Assembly (NCBI GenBank): GCA_002361955.1
Contig: DESK01000049.1
Coordinates: 1-28,319, forward strand
DNA: 28,319 bases
DNA from: Lachnospiraceae bacterium UBA3316
Lineage (GTDB): Bacteria; Bacillota; Clostridia; Lachnospirales; Lachnospiraceae
Direction of reading: 5' to 3'
Part shown: one piece after another, positions 22,623-28,319 of the stretch
How the letters are laid out: every line of letters starts with the position of its first letter
Numbering within the stretch: the first letter of the stretch is position 1
The notes under the pieces: generated by a model
Databases searched by the model: none
Seen by the model: the letters and a program-made list of their open reading frames with translations, nothing else
What the model was told of the DNA's origin: nothing
Position numbers and translations under genes: made by a program

Positions 22623-22674
22623 AAAAGGATCCCTCCCGAAAAGCCTTTCGGAAGGGATCCTTTCTATATTTATA
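22623..22674. terminator. Strong bidirectional terminator
   Basis: AAAGGATCCCTCCCGAAA pairs with TTTCGGAAGGGATCCTTT around a 4-nt loop, with one bulge, and A and T tracts lie on both sides. It ends both the wall-repeat gene and the convergent NYN-protein gene. Confidence 0.85.
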
Positions 22675-22677
22675 GTA

Positions 22678-23547
22678 TTATGAGCGCTTCTGCCTCTGCT
22701 GCCTGCCTTTGTTTTGGGTATTTGTCCTCTGGTTTTTCTTTTTTGGCCTTGCCGCATGGGCTCTTTTTCGTACAAACAGGACGTTATGGATATTGTCAGG
22801 AGCTTTTTCTTTATTTGTCTCAAACACATTTTCATGCTTTTTGATCAACATGGACATACTCTTATAGCCGTAATTCCTGGAATCAAAACCGGGACGCTTT
22901 TGGCTGAGCTGAAAGCCCACATTGGCCAGATTTACCCACTCGTCTTCCTCCAGCATTCCCAGGATATCATTTACGATATCTTCCTCCTTCGGAATCGAGA
23001 GTTCTGCCTGAACAGGCTCCACAGGCTCTTCCTCCTGAATCTCCGGAAGCTCCTGGGTCTCCTGGGCAGCGGCGGCCTCCAGAATCTTTTCTTCCTCCTC
23101 AGAGCCTTCCACACCCGTTTTGTAAATCAAATCCAGAATTTTAAACTCATTACAGGCCTTGGCGAGAGCTTCCTTCGTCTTCTGCTCTCCCATACCAATC
23201 ACCCGCTTCCCGGCCTCCTTCAGACGGTAAGCCAGTTTTGTAAAGTCGCTGTCGCTGGATACAATACAGAAGATATCAATATTCCCCGTATATAAAAGAT
23301 CCATCGCGTCGATCGTCAGCGCCTGATCCGCGATGCTCTTTCCGTTGGCATAATTAATCTGCAAAACAGGCGTGATTCCCTGTGCCGGCAGCACCTTATA
23401 CCATCCCTTGACACTGGGAGATGTGACCGAGCCGTACATACGGCAGAACTTTATATTCCCGTACTGCAGGGCCTCCTGTTTTATGTATTCCGCGTACTTT
23501 GACGAGATATTGTCCCCGTCAATTAAGATTGCTATCTGCTGTTCCAT
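22678..23547 (-). CDS. NYN-domain putative ribonuclease with LOTUS/OST-HTH domain
   Basis: This 289-residue cytoplasmic protein starts with a PIN-like NYN domain (about 1-145): acidic residues in ILIDGDNIS, the motif ADQALTIDAMDLL and VSSDSDFTKLAYRLKEAG match the metal-binding site. An acidic Glu/Pro linker (150-185) follows, then a LOTUS (OST-HTH) domain (about 187-255, LEEDEWVNLANVGFQLSQKRPGF) that binds RNA in other systems. A Lys/Arg/Gln-rich tail ends the protein. The inferred role is RNA cleavage or quality control; the target is unknown. Start 23547 has AAGG 5 nt upstream. It lies 75 bp after glgA, with a small CGGCT-TCGG-AGCCG hairpin (23600-23614) between them. Confidence 0.8.
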   Translation of the reverse strand: MEQQIAILIDGDNISSKYAEYIKQEALQYGNIKFCRMYGSVTSPSVKGWYKVLPAQGITPVLQINYANGKSIADQALTIDAMDLLYTGNIDIFCIVSSDSDFTKLAYRLKEAGKRVIGMGEQKTKEALAKACNEFKILDLIYKTGVEGSEEEEKILEAAAAQETQELPEIQEEEPVEPVQAELSIPKEEDIVNDILGMLEEDEWVNLANVGFQLSQKRPGFDSRNYGYKSMSMLIKKHENVFETNKEKAPDNIHNVLFVRKRAHAARPKKKNQRTNTQNKGRQQRQKRS

Positions 23548-23622
23548 GTTTACCTTCTTTCCCTTTTCATTTTCACAGGCAGTCTGTGACTTGATGAAAC
23601 GGCTCCGAAGCCGGTATGAACC

Positions 23623-25068
23623 TTATTTACCGATCAGCCAATCGTAAAGCTCCTGATACTTTTCAGCCGAAACCTCCCAGGAGAAATTCGCAGCCATCGC
23701 TCTGTCAATAATTTTGTTCCACTCACGCTTCCTCTCACTGTATACACGATGGGCATATTTCAGGGTGTTGAACATCTCGTGGGCATTGTAATTGGCAAAG
23801 CTGAAACCGGTGCCTGTGCTCTCGTACTCATTATAAGGCTCCACAGTATCTTTCAGTCCTCCCGTCTCCCGGACGATGGGCACGGTTCCATAGCGCAAAG
23901 CCATGAGCTGGCTTAAGCCGCAGGGCTCAAAGAGGGAGGGCATCAGGAACGCATCGCAGCCGGCATAAATCTTATGTGACAGCGGCTCTGAGAAATAAAT
24001 ATTTGCCGCCACCTTTCCCGGATACTTCCATGCGAAATAGCGGAACGCGTTCTCATACCGTTCCTCTCCTGTTCCCAGCACTGCGATCTGAAGATCTTCC
24101 TGACAGATTTCATCCATCATATAGTTGATCAGGTCAAATCCCTTCTGATCGGTAAGCCTGGAAACGATACCAACCAGAAACTTACTGTCGTCCTGTTCAA
24201 GCCCCAGCTCCTGCTGCAGAGCCCTTTTATTCTTAATTTTTTCCTTGCGGAAATTTTTTGCATTGTAGTTTTTCACAATATATTTGTCTGTCTCAGGATT
24301 GTACTCGTTGTAATCAATGCCGTTCAAAATGCCGCGAAGGCTGTTGGCCCTGGCATTTAACAGGCCGTCCAGGTTCTCTCCGTAGAACCGTGTCTTGATC
24401 TCCTCCGCATAGGTGTTGCTCACCGTCGTGATAGCGTCCGCATAGACCAGGCCGCCCTTCAAATAGTTAGCGTCCCCATAGGACTCCAGCTTGTCCGGTG
24501 TGAAGAAATAACTGGGGAGACCGGTGATATCCTTCACTGCCTGCATATCCCACACTCCCTGGAACTTCAGGTTATGTATGGTCATGACCGTCTTGATTCC
24601 CTGGTAGAATTCTCCCTGCTGAAACGTGTCATGCAGGAAAACGGGAATCAGTCCTGTCTGCCAATCGTGACAGTGAATGACGTCCGGGCGGAAGCCAATA
24701 ACCGGAAGAGCTGAGAGAGCTGCTCTGGAGAAAAAGGCGAACTTCTCAATATCCTCATAGATATTTCCGTAGGGCTTCGGCCCGGCAAAATAGTATTCAT
24801 TGTCAATAAAATAGTAAGTAATGCCGTCGTACTCCAGCTGCTGAATGCCTACATACTGGCTGCGCCAGTTCATGTCCATGTAGAATTTGGCTTTGTACTC
24901 CATCTGATCCTTGAATTCATCCTTGATGCACAGATACTTGGGAACGATCACCCGCACGTCAAAATATTTTTTATCAAAACATTTCGGCAGAGATCCTACA
25001 ACGTCCGCCAGTCCGCCTGTTTTGACAAAGGGAACACACTCCGAAGCGACAAATAGTATATTTTTCAT
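23623..25068 (-). CDS. glgA: Glycogen synthase (ADP-glucose type)
   Basis: This 481-residue GT5 glucosyltransferase adds glucose from ADP-glucose to alpha-1,4-glucan. The ADP-glucose-binding motif KTGGLADVVGSLPK is at residues about 16-29. ITTVSNTYAEEI and LNGIDYNEYNP follow, and the C-terminal Rossmann half has VSRLTDQKGFDLI, LMPSLFEPCGLSQLMALRYGT and the catalytic Glu region EPCG. The length is normal for bacterial GlgA. AGGAGG lies 7 nt before ATG 25068, and a promoter lies just upstream. No other glg gene is adjacent, so the rest of the glycogen pathway is elsewhere. Glycogen storage commonly precedes sporulation, and spo0A is the upstream neighbour, though regulation of one by the other is not shown. 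Confidence 0.93.
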   Translation of the reverse strand: MKNILFVASECVPFVKTGGLADVVGSLPKCFDKKYFDVRVIVPKYLCIKDEFKDQMEYKAKFYMDMNWRSQYVGIQQLEYDGITYYFIDNEYYFAGPKPYGNIYEDIEKFAFFSRAALSALPVIGFRPDVIHCHDWQTGLIPVFLHDTFQQGEFYQGIKTVMTIHNLKFQGVWDMQAVKDITGLPSYFFTPDKLESYGDANYLKGGLVYADAITTVSNTYAEEIKTRFYGENLDGLLNARANSLRGILNGIDYNEYNPETDKYIVKNYNAKNFRKEKIKNKRALQQELGLEQDDSKFLVGIVSRLTDQKGFDLINYMMDEICQEDLQIAVLGTGEERYENAFRYFAWKYPGKVAANIYFSEPLSHKIYAGCDAFLMPSLFEPCGLSQLMALRYGTVPIVRETGGLKDTVEPYNEYESTGTGFSFANYNAHEMFNTLKYAHRVYSERKREWNKIIDRAMAANFSWEVSAEKYQELYDWLIGK

Positions 25069-25102
25069 AGAAAAACCTCCTGCGTCATTGCCATTTTTAT
25101 AT

Positions 25103-25131
25103 ATTATAACGCACTTTTCTCTCTATGAAAA
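25103..25131 (-). promoter_or_regulatory. Sigma-A promoter of glgA
   Basis: The minus strand has TTTTCA (25131-25126), 17 bp and a perfect TATAAT (25108-25103), about 35 nt before the glgA start codon. Confidence 0.65.
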
Positions 25132-25160
25132 GAAAATATTTTTTATATATATTTTATTTT

Positions 25161-25958
25161 TTATATATTTTTATACTCCAGGCGGATTTTATCTGCGATC
25201 AAAGCGATAAACTCAGAATTTGTCGGCTTCCCCTTTCCATTATGAACCGTATAGCCAAACAGCTCGTCGATGGTGTCCATCTTTCCCCGGCTCCAGGCCA
25301 CCTCTATGGCGTGACGGATCGCCCGCTCCACCCGGCTGGGCGTCGTCTGGTGCTTTTTCGCAATCGTCGGATATAAGATCTTTGTGATGGAGTTCAGCAT
25401 ATCCATATCTCCCACCGACATGATAATGGAGTCCCGCAGATACTGATATCCCTTAATGTGCGCAGGGACGCCGATTTCATGGATCACATTTGTCACATCC
25501 GTCTCCAGGTTTCTCTCAATATACTCGTGTTTACTCTCATAGGCATTGACTTTGCGCACCTCCGCAAAATTCCTCTCCCTGCCGGAACGCACGTGCTTGA
25601 TCCTGCTGATCACCATATCGTTGTCGAAGGGCTTCAGGATCAGGTAATCCGCCCCTAAAGAGAAGGCGTCCTCCATGATCTTCTCCTGGCTCACCGCCGT
25701 AATTACAATAAAGGCCGGATGCTTTTTCATCTCCCTGTCCTGCTTTACCCTCTCCATCACCGTCAGCCCGTCCAGCTTCGGCATGATGATATCCATCAGC
25801 ACCACATCCGGCTGTTTCTCCCGGATGATATCTACCAGTACCTCCCCATTTTCCGCTTTTCCCACAACCTCCAGCTCATCGTCACTGCTCACGATATTCT
25901 CTAAAAGCTGAGCCACTCTTGCGTTATCGTCAGCAATCGCGATACTTATTTTATCCAT
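25161..25958 (-). CDS. spo0A: Sporulation master regulator Spo0A
   Basis: This 265-residue response regulator has a receiver domain with Asp10/Asp11, phospho-acceptor Asp56 in LMDIIMPKLDG, Thr87 in VITAVSQ and Lys109 in LKPFDND. After a linker comes the Spo0A-specific DNA-binding domain (about 150-265) with HIKGYQYLRDSIIM, LYPTIAKKHQTTPSRVERAIRHAIE, AWSRGKMDTIDELFGY and GKPTNSEFIALIADK. ATG 25958 has GGAGG 8 nt upstream; the ATG at 25982 has none. Phosphorylated Spo0A starts endospore formation, so the organism is very likely a spore former. It has its own promoter and an upstream 0A box. The spoIVB gene often found next to spo0A is absent here. Confidence 0.97.
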   Translation of the reverse strand: MDKISIAIADDNARVAQLLENIVSSDDELEVVGKAENGEVLVDIIREKQPDVVLMDIIMPKLDGLTVMERVKQDREMKKHPAFIVITAVSQEKIMEDAFSLGADYLILKPFDNDMVISRIKHVRSGRERNFAEVRKVNAYESKHEYIERNLETDVTNVIHEIGVPAHIKGYQYLRDSIIMSVGDMDMLNSITKILYPTIAKKHQTTPSRVERAIRHAIEVAWSRGKMDTIDELFGYTVHNGKGKPTNSEFIALIADKIRLEYKNI

Positions 25959-26050
25959 AAAGCCATCCTCCATATTCTGCAAAATCTATGGCGTTCATCC
26001 GGTTTCCTGCCATTTGCTGACAGAGCCTGCCGAACTTTTACCCTACTTGC

Positions 26051-26079
26051 ATTATATAGATAGTTGCTATTATCTGCAA
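26051..26079 (-). promoter_or_regulatory. Sigma-A promoter of spo0A
   Basis: The minus strand shows TTGCAG (26079-26074), 17 bp and a perfect TATAAT (26056-26051), about 95 nt before the spo0A start. Confidence 0.75.
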
Positions 26080-26098
26080 GGAAAAGTTATTGTTGGAA

Positions 26099-26105
26099 TT
26101 CGACA
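26099..26105 (-). promoter_or_regulatory. Consensus 0A box upstream of spo0A
   Basis: TGTCGAA on the minus strand is the consensus Spo0A-binding heptamer, with a related TTTGACA 5 bp further upstream. It sits about 20 bp ahead of the -35, a position suited to autoregulation. Confidence 0.6.
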
Positions 26106-26138
26106 TATTTGTCAAATTATCTGATTTTTAGCGCTTTT

Positions 26139-28184
26139 TTAACACTCTATGCGGAACATAGACAGCTCATGGAGAGCCCTGGTGGCGCAGATATACCTGG
26201 CCTGCCGATGGAGAGGGGTCTGATCTCTGTCCCGGAAGATGGTAACTACCTGGTCAAATTCCAGCCCCTTGGCATGATAAAAGGTGGTCACTGTCAATCC
26301 TTTACAAAACCGGGTGCTGTTTCTATCCATGCAGGAAAATCTGTGTTCCGTGTCAAAGCCGGAAGCCTCCAGCCGTCCCTTTAAATATCCGGCCGCGTAG
26401 TCTGCTTCCTTTTCCGTCATCACCAGCACTGCCGCCGTCTCATACTCTGTCAGGCAGATTCTGTCAAGAGCCGCCTCCAGGGCTGCCTCGATATCGGAAA
26501 AGCTGTGCTCTTCCACCGGCTTCCCGTGCCGCTCAAAAAACTCAGCTCCCGTCCCCCCGGCGATCTCTTCCGCGTATCTGGCAATCTCAATGGTATTTCT
26601 GTAGCTCTTCTTCATTTCCAGGCTCCGGATATTTTTTCCAAAAATTCCCGGAAGGAAATCCATTACATTTCTTCTCCGGTCCTCCATCGTCTGGGCCGCG
26701 TCCCCAAGGATCGTCATCCGGCAGGAAAACATCTTGGAGAGGATCACATATTGCAGATAAGAATAATCCTGCATCTCATCAATCACCAGATGCTTGACAT
26801 TCCTGTTTTCCTTGCAGGTGTACAAGAGATCTTTCAGATATAGCATCGGATATACATCCTCATAGAGAAGCTTCCTCTCCTCTTTTGGCACCTCAGGCAG
26901 GGACGGATAACCATGCGCCTCCAGAAATCCGTTGTACAGCACATAAAGATCTGTTGTCCCGTACATGGCCATAAATTTCTCCCGGATACATTGTCTGGCC
27001 TCCTCGTCAAAATTCCGTCCCGTCAGTGTCTCGTGCTCATCCACCAGATAATCTATCACCGCGTCCATGCGGGACAGCAGCGGAATATCGGGAAATTTGT
27101 AATAGAATAAATCGGCGATATCCTGCTCCGATTTCTCCATTTTCTTATAACGAAAATCCTTAAAGTCCATCAGCTCATACTCCAGCTCCAGAGCATAAGC
27201 ATTCAGCATCACAGCAAACTCTTTTGACTGCTTTTCCAGGAATTTTGCCTCTGCGCCCTCATAGCGAAGATTTTTCTCAATCTGGTCGCACCTTTCCTCG
27301 CAGTCTGCCGCCGCCCCACGAAGCTCGCGGTAAGCAAACATGTCAAAACTCATCTCATGGATATTTTCTTCCCCCAATTCCGGCAGAATATGGGAGATAT
27401 AATCAGAAAAGACGCTGTTTGGGGACAAAACCAGCACATTGGAGGATTTCAGGGTGCTTCTGTCATGATACAGAAGGTAAGCGATTCTGTGCAGGGCCAC
27501 CGAGGTTTTCCCGCTTCCGGCCGCGCCCTGGATCACCAGGATCTTGTCCTTCGTGTTGCGGATGATGGCGTTCTGCTCCCTCTGGATGGTACTGATAATA
27601 TTTTTCAGCTTTACGTCGCCCTTTGTACCTAGCTCCCTTCCCAGCACCTCGTCATCGATCTTTACGTCGCTCTCAAAAGCGTAGATCAGCTTGCCTTTTT
27701 TAATCTTATACTGCCATTTGGAAGTGATCTCCCCTTCCATCCGGCCTCCAGGCGCATCGTAGCCGGCCTCTCCCTTATCATAGTCATAAAACAGGCCTGA
27801 CACCGGCGCCCGCCAGTCATAAATGAGAGGCGTGCCTCCCGCCTCCCTGGCGAAGTTCGCTATGCCGATATAGAAAGTCTCCGGCTCCTCCTCGTCCTCA
27901 TAGACAAAATCCACCCTGCCGAAATAGGGGGAATCCAGCATTTTCAGGAAACGCTGCCGCAGCAGATGCTGTTCTTGATTGGCATTGACCTGGTTCAGAA
28001 GGGCCTGCTGGTTATCAAAGTTCTCATAACCGTACTGATCCATCTCCGTATAATTTTCCCAGTAATATTCGTGCATCTCCTCGATTTCCTGCGCCCCCTG
28101 GGCCAGTTTTTCATCTACCTCCCTCAGGCGGGCCTTGATAAGCCCAAGGATATCTTCCAGGTACTCTCTGCTGTCTGCTGTCAT
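26139..28184 (-). CDS. helD: HelD-type UvrD/Rep-family helicase (RNA polymerase recycling)
   Basis: This is a 681-residue superfamily 1 ATPase. Residues 1-75 form a long charged coiled coil, the HelD arm that enters RNA polymerase. Walker A GAAGSGKTS is at about 220-228, followed by ALHRIAYLLY. Walker B is in VIDEMQDYSYLQY, motif III in LGDAAQTM and motif V/VI in HAKGLEFDQVVTI, ending with CATRALHELSMF. The large insert between the first motifs is typical of HelD rather than UvrD or PcrA. In Firmicutes, HelD frees stalled RNA polymerase from nucleic acid. AAGGA lies 9 nt before ATG 28184. It is upstream of spo0A on the same strand with no clear terminator between them, so read-through into spo0A is possible. 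Confidence 0.88.
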   Translation of the reverse strand: MTADSREYLEDILGLIKARLREVDEKLAQGAQEIEEMHEYYWENYTEMDQYGYENFDNQQALLNQVNANQEQHLLRQRFLKMLDSPYFGRVDFVYEDEEEPETFYIGIANFAREAGGTPLIYDWRAPVSGLFYDYDKGEAGYDAPGGRMEGEITSKWQYKIKKGKLIYAFESDVKIDDEVLGRELGTKGDVKLKNIISTIQREQNAIIRNTKDKILVIQGAAGSGKTSVALHRIAYLLYHDRSTLKSSNVLVLSPNSVFSDYISHILPELGEENIHEMSFDMFAYRELRGAAADCEERCDQIEKNLRYEGAEAKFLEKQSKEFAVMLNAYALELEYELMDFKDFRYKKMEKSEQDIADLFYYKFPDIPLLSRMDAVIDYLVDEHETLTGRNFDEEARQCIREKFMAMYGTTDLYVLYNGFLEAHGYPSLPEVPKEERKLLYEDVYPMLYLKDLLYTCKENRNVKHLVIDEMQDYSYLQYVILSKMFSCRMTILGDAAQTMEDRRRNVMDFLPGIFGKNIRSLEMKKSYRNTIEIARYAEEIAGGTGAEFFERHGKPVEEHSFSDIEAALEAALDRICLTEYETAAVLVMTEKEADYAAGYLKGRLEASGFDTEHRFSCMDRNSTRFCKGLTVTTFYHAKGLEFDQVVTIFRDRDQTPLHRQARYICATRALHELSMFRIEC

Positions 28185-28250
28185 AATTCTTGATCCTTCC
28201 TGTTATTCATAGTTTTGGTTTCAGTTTCAAAAGTCCGAATTCACGTCATG

Positions 28251-28308
28251 CCTGCATGACAGTGGATGAGAGACTTTATGACACGCCTGGAAATAAGGAA
28301 GAAGTGGG
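28251..28308 (+). repeat. Dispersed 58-bp element, copy B (hairpin plus short frame)
   Basis: This block matches the minus-strand block 12313-12256 at 50 of 58 positions. GTCATG-CCTG-CATGAC (28245-28260) forms a hairpin directly before ATG 28266, whose frame MRDFMTRLEIRKKWGRG runs off the window end. Whether it belongs to a real small gene or to the leader of the next gene cannot be told from the window. Confidence 0.6.
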
Positions 28309-28319
28309 GAAGGGGCCCC

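Noticed and set aside
25069..25160. AT-rich gap between glgA and spo0A considered as a terminator for spo0A
   Set aside because: There are long A/T runs but no convincing GC stem before a T run; it mainly holds the glgA promoter.

Overview
The window looks like the chromosome of a spore-forming, anaerobic gut-type Firmicute, most likely of the Lachnospiraceae (Clostridium cluster XIVa). The reasons are a Spo0A gene, CotF-like spore coat genes, a SpoVB-like flippase, an oxygen-sensitive NrdG activase, an iscR-iscS-iscU-mnmA cluster, glycogen synthase and a moderate GC content. I make no species call. All assignments come from reading motifs, translated proteins and base patterns; no database search was done.

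Layout. 1-5.97 kb (minus strand): an FN3 plus NlpC/P60-like secreted hydrolase, dut, nrdG with two NrdR-type boxes, then iscR-iscS-iscU-mnmA behind a clear sigma-A promoter and an Rrf2-type palindrome. 6.0-8.1 kb (plus strand): SpoVB-like flippase and two CotF-like coat genes. 8.1-12.4 kb (minus strand): an OmpR-type regulator and a soluble histidine kinase, followed by an ABC permease that has lost its 5' end and its ATPase gene. 12.4-20.2 kb (minus strand): a sortase-B pilus operon, in transcription order large InlB-repeat adhesin, DivIVA-like small protein, inactive signal-peptidase-like SipA, FctA-type main pilin, class B sortase, minor pilin and zinc-ribbon protein, closed by an intrinsic terminator. 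20.23-20.60 kb: a 366-bp segment bounded by identical 19-bp inverted repeats. 20.6-21.45 kb: a tyrosine recombinase. 21.9-28.3 kb: a cell-wall-repeat protein, an NYN-LOTUS protein, glgA, spo0A and a HelD-type helicase.

The main discovery is the switch at 20.23-20.60 kb. Inverted repeats flank a segment that holds a near-consensus promoter (TTGCAT, 17 bp, TAGAAT with an extended -10). A tyrosine recombinase gene ends 16 bp from one repeat, and the pilus operon starts 70 bp from the other. In the orientation given, the promoter points away from the pilus operon and toward the 3' end of the recombinase gene; inversion would aim it at the adhesin start with a leader of about 130 nt. I therefore read this as a phase-variable, fim-like ON/OFF switch for a Gram-positive sortase pilus, captured here in the OFF state.

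The pilus machinery has its own oddities. The SipA-like protein has Gly at both positions of the catalytic Ser/Lys dyad, as expected for a pseudo-enzyme assembly factor. The minor pilin appears to have lost its isopeptide Lys and Glu and carries cysteines. The sortase gene starts at TTG and overlaps the minor pilin by 143 nt. A DivIVA-like protein is encoded inside the operon. Outside the pilus locus, a 58-bp hairpin-plus-short-reading-frame element occurs twice (12.3 kb and 28.3 kb), and the kinase/regulator pair has been left without a complete transporter.
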